DNA from: Brevibacterium permense
Lineage (GTDB): Bacteria > Actinomycetota > Actinomycetes > Actinomycetales > Brevibacteriaceae
DNA length: 58,556 bases
Direction of reading: 5' to 3'
Assembly (NCBI RefSeq): GCF_013280495.1
Contig: NZ_JABSSX010000016.1
Coordinates: 1 to 58,556 of the forward strand
Shown in pieces: positions 18,111 to 26,258 of this stretch. A program made the position numbers and the translations under genes. Every line of letters begins with the position of its first letter. Position 1 is the first letter of the stretch. The notes beneath the pieces were generated by a model. The model was not told the origin of the DNA. It worked only from the letters and a program-made list of their open reading frames with translations, and made no database searches.

Positions 18111-19271
18111 ATGTTCATGGACATCACTTGGCAGGATCCGGACACCGGTGCACTCGGGTATGTCGTCATCGACACCCTTGTGCGCGGCACCGCTTCGGGG
18201 GGTCTGCGCATGCGCAAAGGCTGCACCCTCGAGGAGGTGCGCGGACTCGCCCAGGGGATGACCCGCAAGGAAGCGATCCATCTGCGCGAGGGCCGACACT
18301 ATGTGCCCGTCGGCGGAGCCAAGGGCGGAATCGACTTCGACCCCCGCGCACCCGGAGCCAAGGACGTCCTCGAACGCTTCCTCGTCGACATCAACCCGAT
18401 CATGCACGCCTACTGGGCTCTCGGCGAAGACCTCGGCGTCCGCCAGGACGACATCGACGAGATCCTCGCCCGCCGCGAACTCGGCTCGGGACTCTCCGCT
18501 GTCAACAAGCTCGTCGACGATCCGGCCGCAGTCGAGGCCCGCGCGACCAAGGCCTTCTCCGCCATCGTCGACGGCGTCGCCCAAGACGAACTCGTCGGCG
18601 GCCTCGGTGTGGCCACCTCGGTGATCGCGGCCCTGTACGACGCCGGCCGCGACCCGAGAGAATCCACCGCCGTCATCCAAGGATTCGGCTCCATGGGCGG
18701 TGCCACCGCCCGCTACCTCGCCGAGGCGGGACTGCGCATCGTCGGCATCGCCGACGCCGACGGATTCGTGTCCAACCCTGCCGGGCTCGACGTCGAAGCG
18801 CTGCTGGCGACCCGCGACCAGTTCGGCGGTATCGACCGCGGAGCACTGCGCCACGAGGACCAAGTCGGCGATCGCGACGACTGGCTCGCTGCCGACGCCG
18901 ATGTCCTCGTCCCCGCGGCAGTGAGCTACTCGATCACCCCGGACAACTGCGACCGCATCGTCGCTTCACTCATCGTCGAGGCCGCGAACATGCCCGTCCT
19001 GCCCGCAGCCGAAGAGACCCTGCTGGCCCACGGCGTCACCGTCATCCCGGACTTCCTCGCGAACTCGGCGACGAACGCCTGGTGGTGGTGGGTGACCTTC
19101 GGCGACGTCGACGGCAGCTGGGAGGACAGCCGCACCATCGTCACGACGACCCTGCGCGAGCTCACCACCGAGGTCCTCGCCGCCGCTCGCGACCAGGGCA
19201 TCAGCCCGCGTGCGGCCGCGCAGGCGAAGGTCGATGCGAATCTCGCAGCGCTCCACGCCAGCGATCACTGA
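18111..19271 (+). CDS. Glu/Leu/Phe/Val family amino-acid dehydrogenase
   Basis: A 386-residue NAD(P)-dependent enzyme that oxidatively deaminates an amino acid to its 2-oxo acid. VPVGGAKGGIDFDP carries the catalytic Lys region (residues about 62-75). The NAD-binding Rossmann segment is VIQGFGSMGGATARYL near residue 195, followed by IVGIADADGF. NPxxxxD-type dimerisation features are present. ATG at 18111 is preferred (GGGAG 4 nt upstream); ATG 18117 and TTG 18093 are alternatives. A perfect inverted repeat upstream and the TPP enzyme immediately downstream suggest a regulated catabolic pair. The exact amino acid is not determinable. Confidence 0.82.
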   Translation: MFMDITWQDPDTGALGYVVIDTLVRGTASGGLRMRKGCTLEEVRGLAQGMTRKEAIHLREGRHYVPVGGAKGGIDFDPRAPGAKDVLERFLVDINPIMHAYWALGEDLGVRQDDIDEILARRELGSGLSAVNKLVDDPAAVEARATKAFSAIVDGVAQDELVGGLGVATSVIAALYDAGRDPRESTAVIQGFGSMGGATARYLAEAGLRIVGIADADGFVSNPAGLDVEALLATRDQFGGIDRGALRHEDQVGDRDDWLAADADVLVPAAVSYSITPDNCDRIVASLIVEAANMPVLPAAEETLLAHGVTVIPDFLANSATNAWWWWVTFGDVDGSWEDSRTIVTTTLRELTTEVLAAARDQGISPRAAAQAKVDANLAALHASDH

Positions 19272-19320
19272 GCACCGGCGCCACCACTCCAACCGAGACC
19301 ACTCAAGCTAAGGAACTTCC

Positions 19321-20952
19321 ATGGTCGAACTCACCGGCGGCGCCCAACTGGCCAGAGCGCTCAAAGCCGAAGGAATCACGCGCGTCTTCGGCATCCCCGG
19401 CACCCACAATCTCGAGATCTTCGCCCAACTGAGCGCACACGGCATCGACATCATCTCGCCACGACACGAACAGGGCGCCGGCTACATGGCCGACGGCGCA
19501 GCCCGGACTACCGGCGAGGTCAACGTCGTCGTCACGACCACGGGCCCCGCCGTGCTCAACGCACTCACCGCCCTGCTCCAGGCCTTCACCGACTCGGTGC
19601 CCGTGCTCCTCATCTGCCCCGGAATGCCGCTGACCCACCCCGGCCGCGGCAACGGACTCCTCCACGAAGTCCGCGACCAGGCGGCCGCACTGCGGGCCGT
19701 CCTCACCGAGGTCCACCGCGTCACCAGCCCCGGCGAAGTGTCCCTGGCCGTCGGACAGACCCTGACGGCCATGCGCGCCGGACGCACCCGACCCGCCGCC
19801 ATCGAGATCCCCCTCGACCTCATCGAGGCCACCGGACCCGGCAGCCTCCACCCCTCGATCGCTCGACCCCTTCCGACCGCCGATCCGCACGCCGTGGACA
19901 CCGCCGCCGAGGCAGTCGCAGAGTCCCAGCGGCCGCTCATCATCGCCGGTGCCGGAGCCCGATCTGCCGGGCCCGCGCTCCTTGATCTGGCTGAGACACT
20001 GGGTGCAGGGATCATCCTGTCCTCGAATGCGAAGGGCATCATCGACGACAGCGAACCGCTGTGCCTCGGGGCCGTCGGCGTCCTCGATTCTCTGCCCGAA
20101 CTGCTCGACGATGCCGACGCCGTCATCGCCATCGGCACCGAACTGGCACCGAGCGACTTCTGGCCCGAACCGCTGCCTTTGCCGGAGACGGTCGTGCGCA
20201 TCGACATCGACGAAGTCCAGATGCTTACGAACGCCGAGGTCGCCCATCCGATCCTCGCCGACGCGGCATCGGCGACGACCCAGCTGGTCAATGCGCTCAG
20301 GTCGCGCAGGTCCGATGCGACCACCCGGGCAGCCGCGGACTGGGCGGAGCAGAAGAAGGCGGCGGCCACCTCGGCGGCCGAAGCAGCGGGGCGCCCTTGG
20401 GCGGACCTGTGCGCGGCACTCAACTCCTTCACCGCCTCGGCGGACTCGCCCGTGATCGTCGCGGCGGATTCGACGATGGCCTGTTACTACGGAGTGCAGA
20501 CCGGATGGTCGGCCAGGGCGGGGGACAGGTTCCTCTACCCGGCTGGGGCCGGGACCCTCGGCTACGGGCTGCCGGCGGGGATCGGCGCGAAGCTCGCGAC
20601 CGCCTCGGCGCGGGTGATTGCGATTGAAGGCGACGGCGGATCGATGTTCACGATCGCCGAACTCGCGGCAGCCGTCCAGGCACAGGTGCAGGTCACCCTC
20701 GTCATCGTCGACAACGGCGGCTACGGGGAGATCCGCAACGAAATGGCCGACCGCGGCGACGAACCCTCCGGAGTCGTCCTCGCCGGTCCGGATTTCCCGA
20801 CCCTGGCACGGGCGATGGGTGCCCGCGGGGTCCACATCGACGGTGAGGACGCGCTGCTGGCGGCCCTTCACGAGGCGGACGACAATGCGGGACCGACACT
20901 CATCCACATCACCGAACGATCGCGGGCAGGGGAGGCCATGCTTCCACGGTGA
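19321..20952 (+). CDS. Thiamine-diphosphate-dependent enzyme, acetolactate synthase/2-oxo acid decarboxylase type
   Basis: A 543-residue ThDP enzyme. The N-terminal PYR domain has the catalytic Glu in [12 protein letters not shown] near residue 50; the central domain follows; the C-terminal PP domain has the GDGG...NGG ThDP motif ([12 protein letters not shown] near residue 437). The N-terminal layout with [11 protein letters not shown] recalls proteins named 5-guanidino-2-oxopentanoate decarboxylase (AruI) rather than anabolic acetolactate synthase. Following the amino-acid dehydrogenase by 49 nt, it could decarboxylate the 2-oxo acid that enzyme makes. AAGGAA precedes the ATG. Confidence 0.75.
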   Translation: MVELTGGAQLARALKAEGITRVFGIPGTHNLEIFAQLSAHGIDIISPRHEQGAGYMADGAARTTGEVNVVVTTTGPAVLNALTALLQAFTDSVPVLLICPGMPLTHPGRGNGLLHEVRDQAAALRAVLTEVHRVTSPGEVSLAVGQTLTAMRAGRTRPAAIEIPLDLIEATGPGSLHPSIARPLPTADPHAVDTAAEAVAESQRPLIIAGAGARSAGPALLDLAETLGAGIILSSNAKGIIDDSEPLCLGAVGVLDSLPELLDDADAVIAIGTELAPSDFWPEPLPLPETVVRIDIDEVQMLTNAEVAHPILADAASATTQLVNALRSRRSDATTRAAADWAEQKKAAATSAAEAAGRPWADLCAALNSFTASADSPVIVAADSTMACYYGVQTGWSARAGDRFLYPAGAGTLGYGLPAGIGAKLATASARVIAIEGDGGSMFTIAELAAAVQAQVQVTLVIVDNGGYGEIRNEMADRGDEPSGVVLAGPDFPTLARAMGARGVHIDGEDALLAALHEADDNAGPTLIHITERSRAGEAMLPR

Positions 20953-21154
20953 AAGCTCCGTTCGGCGTCTCAGGATTCGGGACACCGGGACAGTGGAATC
21001 CTCGGATCGGGCGCGTGAGGCCAGGTTTGCGGTTCTTTTCACGTGTTTTGGAATAGGACCCGAGGGGCTCTTGTTGTTCGAGATGAGACCCTGGGATAGG
21101 GTCGAAATGAAGCCACCGATGTGGTGGTCATCAAATCTGATCAGGAGGAATCTC

Positions 21155-21781
21155 ATGGCTGAGCAGTACACACTTCCGGAACTGCCCTACGACTACTCCG
21201 CTCTTGAGCCGCACATCTCGGCTCGCATCATGGAGCTGCACCACGACAAGCACCACGCCACCTACGTCAAGGGCGCCAACACCGCCGTTGAGCAGCTGGC
21301 CGAAGCCCGCGAATCCGGCAACCTCGCCAATGTGCCGAAGCTGACGCGCGACCTCGCATTCAACCTGGGCGGTCACGTCAACCACTCGATCTTCTGGAAC
21401 AACATGTCCCCGGACGGTGGAGACAAGCCGGTCGGTGAACTCGCCGCAGCCATCGACGACCAGTTCGGTTCGTTCGACAAGTTCCGCGAGCACTTCACCA
21501 CTGCAGCCACCACGATCCAGGGCTCCGGCTGGGCCGTCCTCGTCTACGACCAGCTCGGCGGAAACCTCTTCATCGAGCAGCTCAAGGATCAGCAGTCCGA
21601 CATCCAGCTCGGCGGCACCCCCGTTCTGCAGCTCGACATGTGGGAGCACGCCTTCTACCTCGACTACCAGAACGTCAAGCCCGACTACGTCAAGGCTTGG
21701 TGGAACATCGTCAACTGGGCCGACGCTGGCGCACGTTTCGACCGTGCAGTCGCTCAGACCAAGGGCCTCCTCCTCGGCTGA
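21155..21781 (+). CDS. sodA: Superoxide dismutase, Mn type
   Basis: A 208-residue Fe/Mn-family superoxide dismutase. Metal ligands sit in the standard places: HHDKHHATY (His27 region), NHSIFW (His82 region), and DMWEHAFYL with Asp and His near residue 165. The second-shell residue is Gln in KDQQSD, where M. tuberculosis Fe-SOD has His, which favours Mn. AGGAGGAA precedes the ATG by 5 nt. A possible promoter lies around 21071-21102 (TTGTTG and a GGATAG-like -10). A perfect 52-nt palindrome follows 12 nt after the stop. Confidence 0.95.
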   Translation: MAEQYTLPELPYDYSALEPHISARIMELHHDKHHATYVKGANTAVEQLAEARESGNLANVPKLTRDLAFNLGGHVNHSIFWNNMSPDGGDKPVGELAAAIDDQFGSFDKFREHFTTAATTIQGSGWAVLVYDQLGGNLFIEQLKDQQSDIQLGGTPVLQLDMWEHAFYLDYQNVKPDYVKAWWNIVNWADAGARFDRAVAQTKGLLLG

Positions 21782-21793
21782 GACCCAATTGCT

Positions 21794-21845
21794 ACCTGAC
21801 GGCGGCCCAGCAACCTCGCGCGAGGTTGCTGGGCCGCCGTCAGGT
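21794..21845. repeat. 52-nt perfect palindrome (copy 2)
   Basis: Both 26-base arms are exactly complementary, beginning ACCTGACGG and ending CCGTCAGGT, centred on GCGC-rich sequence. It starts 12 nt after the sodA stop. The same element recurs at 22508-22559 and as a half at 73-100, so it is an interspersed repeat that probably also acts as a bidirectional terminator. Confidence 0.9.
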
Positions 21846-21914
21846 TGTTTGAGAGTCTAGAACGAGCGCTGGCGGACCGGCGGCTGAACCCCCAACAGCG
21901 AATAAGGCGGCCGG

Positions 21915-22484
21915 ATGAACGCAATTCTCAGACCGTGGCAGGCAGGTGCCTCGGGCGACGCCGAAGCGTTGGCTGAGGTGTACAAGCGGGCCGACGAAGC
22001 ACTGCTGAGCAACATCCCCGACGACCGTACGATCGCTGGTGCTCGGACATGGCTGGAGACCATCACCGACGCCGAGGATGCCGGTGACCTGTGCGCTCGG
22101 GCGATCGTTGGCGAGGCTGACCGTTCAGGCCGACGAATCCTTGGAAACGTCATGGCCTCCGGGACCGAACGCCGCCACTCGAGCGCGTGCATCTCCTATT
22201 GGTCGGTGACCGAGGCCCGCGGCCATGGCGTGGTGTCGGCGGCGCTGCGCAGCCTCGTCGATCTCCTCCACGACGAACTCGGGATCCACCGACTCGAACT
22301 CGGCTGCCGGGTGAGCAACCCGGCTTCGGCCGCAGTCGCCAGGAATGCGGGCTTCATCGTCGAAGGCCGCGAACGAGAGAAACTCCTTTACGACGGCATC
22401 CGCTACGACGCCGAGGTCTGCGCTCGGCTGAGTGGAGACCCGCGGCACAGCGGACCGCGCGTACCGTTCACCCCACCTCGCTGA
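21915..22484 (+). CDS. GNAT family N-acetyltransferase (RimJ/RimL-like)
   Basis: A 189-residue acetyl-CoA-dependent transferase. The central region shows SYWSVTEARGHGVVSAALRSLVD (acetyl-CoA-binding loop, R-G-H-G-V variant) and the C-terminal LELGCRVSNPASAAVARNAGF followed by EGREREKLLYDG, the classic RimJ/RimL C-terminal signature. The substrate may be a protein N-terminus or a small molecule. It is flanked on both sides by copies of the 52-nt palindrome, so it is probably an isolated transcription unit. Confidence 0.85.
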   Translation: MNAILRPWQAGASGDAEALAEVYKRADEALLSNIPDDRTIAGARTWLETITDAEDAGDLCARAIVGEADRSGRRILGNVMASGTERRHSSACISYWSVTEARGHGVVSAALRSLVDLLHDELGIHRLELGCRVSNPASAAVARNAGFIVEGREREKLLYDGIRYDAEVCARLSGDPRHSGPRVPFTPPR

Positions 22485-22505
22485 CCCCGCTCCCGCCCTC
22501 CACAA

Positions 22506-22561
22506 CTACCTGACGGGGGCCCAGATACCTGGCGCCAGGTTGCTGCGCCGCCGTCAGGTAG
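22506..22561. repeat. 52-nt palindromic repeat (copy 3, diverged)
   Basis: Core 22508-22559 with arms complementary at 22 of 26 positions plus two extra flanking pairs. The sequence is the same family as 21794-21845 (ACCTGACGG ends, CCAGC core) with a GGCGCC centre. It lies about 22 nt after the acetyltransferase stop and is followed by GCAATT, shared with copy 1 and (inverted) with the left flank of copy 2. Confidence 0.85.
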
Positions 22562-22615
22562 CAATTGGGAGTGTTCGGATGGTCACCGGATGTGAAGAGA
22601 ACTGCCGAGGGTCGC

Positions 22616-22621
22616 TAGACT
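22616..22621 (+). promoter_or_regulatory. Possible -10 hexamer for dapB
   Basis: TAGACT lies 84-89 nt before the dapB ATG in the only gap upstream of that gene, giving a leader of roughly 77 nt. No lysine-riboswitch-like structure is evident in the leader. Confidence 0.4.
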
Positions 22622-22704
22622 GACTGGCGGAGATCGTTCCGGTCGCTTCGCCTCGGCCAGACCGGCACACCTCGCAGGGATCATCGCACAAGGAGTCACA
22701 GCAT

Positions 22705-23451
22705 ATGAGCATTCGCGTAGCCGTCATCGGAGCCAAGGGTCGGATGGGATCCCACGCCGTCGATGCGATCAACGACGCCGAAGGACTCGAACTCGTCGCC
22801 GCACTCGGCAGCAGCGATTCGCTGGAGACCCTGATCGAGAAGAACATCGACGTCGCCGTCGAACTGACCGTGCCCAAATCCACCGAGGACAATGTCACCT
22901 ACCTCGTCGAGAACGGCATCGACACCGTCGTCGGCACCACCGGCTGGGACAACGACCGTCTGGCCCGCCTCGAAGCCACACTCAAGAACCACCCGGAGAC
23001 TGCGGTGCTCATCGCACCGAACTTCTCGATCGGTGCCGTCTTGGCCATGCGCTTCGCCGAACTCGCGGCCCCCTACTTCGACTCGGCCGAAGTCGTCGAA
23101 ATCCACCACACCCGTAAACTCGACGCCCCGTCCGGCACAGCGAACCACACGGCTCAGCGCATCGCCGCGGCACGCAACGCCGCTGGACTGCCAGCCGTTC
23201 CCGACTCCACCGAATCCGATCCGCAGGGTGCACGCGGTGCCGTCATCGACGGAATCCACGTCCACGCCATCCGTCAGCAGGGCATGAACGCCCACGAGGA
23301 GATCCTCTTCGGCTCCGACGGCGAAGCCCTGACTATCCGCACTGACTCGCACTCCACCTCGGCGTTCATGCCCGGGATCGTCACCGCCGTGCGATCGATT
23401 GCCGATTACACGGGGCTCCTCCACGGCCTCGAGAACATGCTCGACCTCTGA
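22705..23451 (+). CDS. dapB: 4-hydroxy-tetrahydrodipicolinate reductase
   Basis: A 248-residue NAD(P)H-dependent reductase of the diaminopimelate/lysine pathway. The nucleotide-binding start VAVIGAKGRMGS is typical, as are VGTTGW, APNFSIGAVL and the catalytic EIHHTRKLDAPSGTA block near residue 135. Length matches actinobacterial DapB (about 245-250). Its stop codon overlaps the ATG of the next gene by one base. AGGAG lies about 10 nt before the ATG. It works with dapA and dapF elsewhere in the window. Confidence 0.96.
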   Translation: MSIRVAVIGAKGRMGSHAVDAINDAEGLELVAALGSSDSLETLIEKNIDVAVELTVPKSTEDNVTYLVENGIDTVVGTTGWDNDRLARLEATLKNHPETAVLIAPNFSIGAVLAMRFAELAAPYFDSAEVVEIHHTRKLDAPSGTANHTAQRIAAARNAAGLPAVPDSTESDPQGARGAVIDGIHVHAIRQQGMNAHEEILFGSDGEALTIRTDSHSTSAFMPGIVTAVRSIADYTGLLHGLENMLDL

Positions 23452-23909
23452 TGTCGAAGGCCAAGATCGGAGCGATCATCGTCTCCGTCGTCCTCGTCTT
23501 CTACTTCGTCCTCATGGGACAGCGGGCATGGATCCTCGTCCGCGAACCCGCGATGATCCCCAAGATCATGGGCATCGCCCTGTTCGTCCTACCCGTCATC
23601 GGCGCGTGGACGCTCATCGTCGAACTCGTCTTCGGCGCTCGTACGGAGAAGCTCGCCCGCATTCTCGGGGAGGAGGGCGGACTGCCCGTCGACGACCTGC
23701 CCCGGACGCCGGGCGGGAAGATCATCCGCGAGGCCGCCGACAAGGAATTCATGAAGTACCAGGCCGAAGCCGAGGCCGCACCCGAGGACTGGCGGTCCTG
23801 GTTCCGGCTCTCGTGCGCCTACGATGCCAGCGGCGACCGCAAAAGGGCGCGCGCCACGATGCGCAAATCGATCAGCCTCTTCCGGGAAGGTCAGAAGCAG
23901 GGCGCTTAG
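23451..23909 (+). CDS. Small membrane protein after dapB
   Basis: A 152-residue protein of unknown function. Two hydrophobic segments are visible (residues 5-22, IGAIIVSVVLVFYFVL; and about 36-58, IPKIMGIALFVLPVIGAWTLIVEL), then a cytoplasmic part with WRSWFRLSCAYDASGDRKRARATMRKSI, which looks like one TPR-like helical pair. It is translationally coupled to dapB (TGATG). Its last 38 nt overlap the end of the convergent acyltransferase-like gene. Similar two-TM proteins sit beside dapB in other actinobacteria, by recollection. Confidence 0.75.
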   Translation: MSKAKIGAIIVSVVLVFYFVLMGQRAWILVREPAMIPKIMGIALFVLPVIGAWTLIVELVFGARTEKLARILGEEGGLPVDDLPRTPGGKIIREAADKEFMKYQAEAEAAPEDWRSWFRLSCAYDASGDRKRARATMRKSISLFREGQKQGA

Positions 23910-25152
23910 GTCCCGGCGACGCCACCCTGATGATGCCCGCCATTCCGCCCTCCAACGGGCCGCGCGAGCTGACAAATGCTTTCCACAGCAGAGGCAGCAG
24001 CACGAACGTGAGTGCGTGAATGACGAATTCGAGGGTCTGCTCGCCCGTCGTTGCGGACTCCTCCAATGGATCGCCCACGATCTGAGACCTCGTGATCTCC
24101 AACAGCACGACGTGCGCCGAATACACGCTCAACGGCATCGACCCCGGCCCCGACAGCGGCGCAAGTACCCATGACTGGCGACCCAAGAGCACTGCAGCGG
24201 CCTGGCAGGCGGCGATCGTCATCACCGCGGTTCCGCCCGTGGAGAGCAGATCGAACGGCGTCCCCGAATGCGGTCCCGCTATCGCCAGCCACCACCAGGA
24301 CCTCGCCGGAGTCACCCCGTAGCTGCCGGTGAACAGGGCCGCCGTGAGGTCCGTGCCCCACATCTGCGAAACCTCCACGAGCGCGGCATCACCGCCGAAG
24401 GCATTGAGCAGAATCCATGAGGCGCCGCGCCCGACGACGAAGAGTCCGAGTCCGGCCGTGAACAGCGCGAGCAGGTGGCGTCCGATGTCGAGCTTCGCCA
24501 CGGCCATGCCGAGCAGAATGTACGACAGCCACTGCAGCACCGGGTAATAGCCGGTGAGGAAGAGGTCGGTGAGCATCGTCCCCGGCGTCGCGAAGTCGAA
24601 GAAGCCCATCGGCAGGTAGCTCGGTTCGAGGAGGAACGTCGAACGCACCCACATCGACACGACGGGGGAGACGACCATCCAGACCCCGGCGATCGCGAAC
24701 AGCGCCCCCGCGCGCAGCCGCAGGAAGAACAGGGCGAGTGCGAACATGATCCCGTAGTTGACGAGGATGACCGCGAGCAGTCCGGAGATCGACCCGAGGC
24801 AGAGCCCGATGAGGACGATGGCCGCGGCCCGGATGAGCACGCTCGGCGCCGCATCGCGCAACCGCCCCGACACCGCCATCCGGGATCGGGTCGAGAGGAC
24901 CAGGGAACAGCCGGCGAGGACCGCGAACAGCGCCGAGGCGCGCCCGGCGAAGACCGCCGCCCAGGTCGGCATCCCCATCTCGTCGCCGAGGGCGAAGATG
25001 TGCGTGACCATCATCGCCAAGAGCGCGATCCCGCGGGCGACATCGAGTCCGATGAGCCGACCGTCGGGGCTGAACCGACGGGCAACCCTCGCCGAGGTGG
25101 CCGTGGAGTCCGCGTCGTGCGCTCGGTGGGGTTCCGCCGGGTGAGAGCTCAT
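23872..25152 (-). CDS. Multispanning membrane protein, HGSNAT/DUF1624 or DUF418-like
   Basis: A 426-residue protein with roughly ten hydrophobic segments. It opens with GLDVARGIALLAMMVTHIF, the pattern of DUF1624/heparan-alpha-glucosaminide N-acetyltransferase catalytic and DUF418-type acyltransferase-like membrane proteins (R-G-x-x-x-x-x-M-x-x-x-H). Near the C-terminus LSVYSAHVVLLEI resembles the DUF418 end. Assignment is to the superfamily only. The start at 25152 has GAGAAT 7 nt upstream (leaderless); an in-frame start 24 nt earlier is less likely. Its end overlaps the convergent small membrane gene. Confidence 0.7.
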   Translation of the reverse strand: MSSHPAEPHRAHDADSTATSARVARRFSPDGRLIGLDVARGIALLAMMVTHIFALGDEMGMPTWAAVFAGRASALFAVLAGCSLVLSTRSRMAVSGRLRDAAPSVLIRAAAIVLIGLCLGSISGLLAVILVNYGIMFALALFFLRLRAGALFAIAGVWMVVSPVVSMWVRSTFLLEPSYLPMGFFDFATPGTMLTDLFLTGYYPVLQWLSYILLGMAVAKLDIGRHLLALFTAGLGLFVVGRGASWILLNAFGGDAALVEVSQMWGTDLTAALFTGSYGVTPARSWWWLAIAGPHSGTPFDLLSTGGTAVMTIAACQAAAVLLGRQSWVLAPLSGPGSMPLSVYSAHVVLLEITRSQIVGDPLEESATTGEQTLEFVIHALTFVLLPLLWKAFVSSRGPLEGGMAGIIRVASPGPKRPASDLPGRG

Positions 25153-25220
25153 GGAACGATTCTCACACGACTTCACATCTGCGCGCCCTCCCGCGTACGC
25201 TCCCGGGGTATCTTTATGCC
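25153..25220. promoter_or_regulatory. Divergent leaderless promoters
   Basis: This 68-bp gap serves two diverging genes. Toward the left, GAGAAT sits 7 nt before the start at 25152; toward the right, TATCTT (25209-25214) sits 7 nt before the ATG at 25221. Neither gene has a Shine-Dalgarno sequence. Confidence 0.5.
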
Positions 25221-26099
25221 ATGACCTTCAACCCGAACGCCGATATCAGCGGCAACAGCACGAGCAAACGCGGTCGCAACACCGCGATCGTCGGCGGTGG
25301 CGGCGTGGGCATCGTCGGCCTGCTCGTCTTCCTCATCGGACCGCTGCTCGGCGTTGACGTCACCGGACTGATGGGCGGAATCACCCCTGACGACGGCGGT
25401 CAGAACCAGTCGAGCGGGACGAGCATGTCCCAGTGCGATACGGGCGAGGACGCGAACACGAACATCGACTGCCGAATGGCCGGAGCACAGGTCGTCCTCG
25501 ACGACTACTGGGCACAGCAGGTCGACGGCTACGAACCGCCGGCGATGACACTGGTCGACGGTCAGACGTCGACCGGCTGCGGAACCGCATCGAACCAGGT
25601 CGGGCCCTTCTACTGCCCGGCCGATCAGGGCGTCTACATCGACCCGAGCTTCTTCGACATTCTGCGCCAGCAGTACGGTGCCTCGGCCGATGAGCTCGCC
25701 CAGCTCTACATCGTCGGCCACGAATGGGGCCACCACATCCAGAACATCACCGGCGTGATGAGCGAGCACCCGAACAACGGCACCGGTCCGGAGAGCAACG
25801 GCGTGCGCACCGAACTCCAAGCCGACTGCTACGCAGGCGCCTGGTTGGGCAATGTCACCACGCTCACCGACGACAACGGCACTCCGTACCTCGAAGAGCC
25901 CTCCAAAGAGCAGCTCGACGACGCTCTCAACGCGGCCTTCGTCGTCGGCGACGACCACATCCAGGAGCAGTCCGGCTTCGTCAACCCGGAATCTTTCACC
26001 CACGGCTCGAGCAAGCAGCGGCAGAAATGGTTCACCACCGGATACAACGAGGGCCTGAACAGCTGCGACACCTTCGCAGCGTCGGGCAGCGAGCTCTGA
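25221..26099 (+). CDS. Neutral zinc metallopeptidase (YpfJ family)
   Basis: A 292-residue predicted metallopeptidase anchored by one N-terminal membrane helix (GGVGIVGLLVFLIGPLLG, residues about 26-48). The catalytic motif HEWGHHIQNITG lies near residue 168, with a downstream RTELQADCYAGAW block carrying the third ligand, both typical of the YpfJ/putative neutral zinc metallopeptidase family. Cys residues in the exported part (SQCDTGED, DCRMAG, TGCGT, FYCPAD) suggest disulfides. A leaderless promoter is likely. Confidence 0.9.
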   Translation: MTFNPNADISGNSTSKRGRNTAIVGGGGVGIVGLLVFLIGPLLGVDVTGLMGGITPDDGGQNQSSGTSMSQCDTGEDANTNIDCRMAGAQVVLDDYWAQQVDGYEPPAMTLVDGQTSTGCGTASNQVGPFYCPADQGVYIDPSFFDILRQQYGASADELAQLYIVGHEWGHHIQNITGVMSEHPNNGTGPESNGVRTELQADCYAGAWLGNVTTLTDDNGTPYLEEPSKEQLDDALNAAFVVGDDHIQEQSGFVNPESFTHGSSKQRQKWFTTGYNEGLNSCDTFAASGSEL

Positions 26100-26209
26100 C
26101 TGGCGGTTCCGCCCGTTAACAATCGCGCCGCCCCAACCGGCGGTCGGCACTTCGGGAGCGACCCTTGCCGCCGTTCGTCATACGGTGATATGAATAACTG
26201 AGGCACCCC

Positions 26210-26230
26210 GTCCGAACGAACACGTCGGAC
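26210..26230. promoter_or_regulatory. Possible operator before OYE-TetR operon
   Basis: GTCCGA and TCGGAC are 6-bp inverted arms 9 bp apart, about 30 nt before the flavoenzyme start. The co-transcribed TetR gene downstream makes autoregulation plausible. Short arms keep this uncertain. Confidence 0.3.
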
Positions 26231-26258
26231 GAACCCGACGATCTGATCAAGGGCGATC

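Noticed and set aside
19303..21171. 622-residue minus-strand frame over the ThDP gene and sodA promoter
   Set aside because: Spans a confirmed gene and a promoter region on the other strand; no family resemblance.
22622..22704. Lysine riboswitch before dapB or dapA
   Set aside because: Neither leader contains the long multi-stem lysine element; the dapA transcript seems leaderless.
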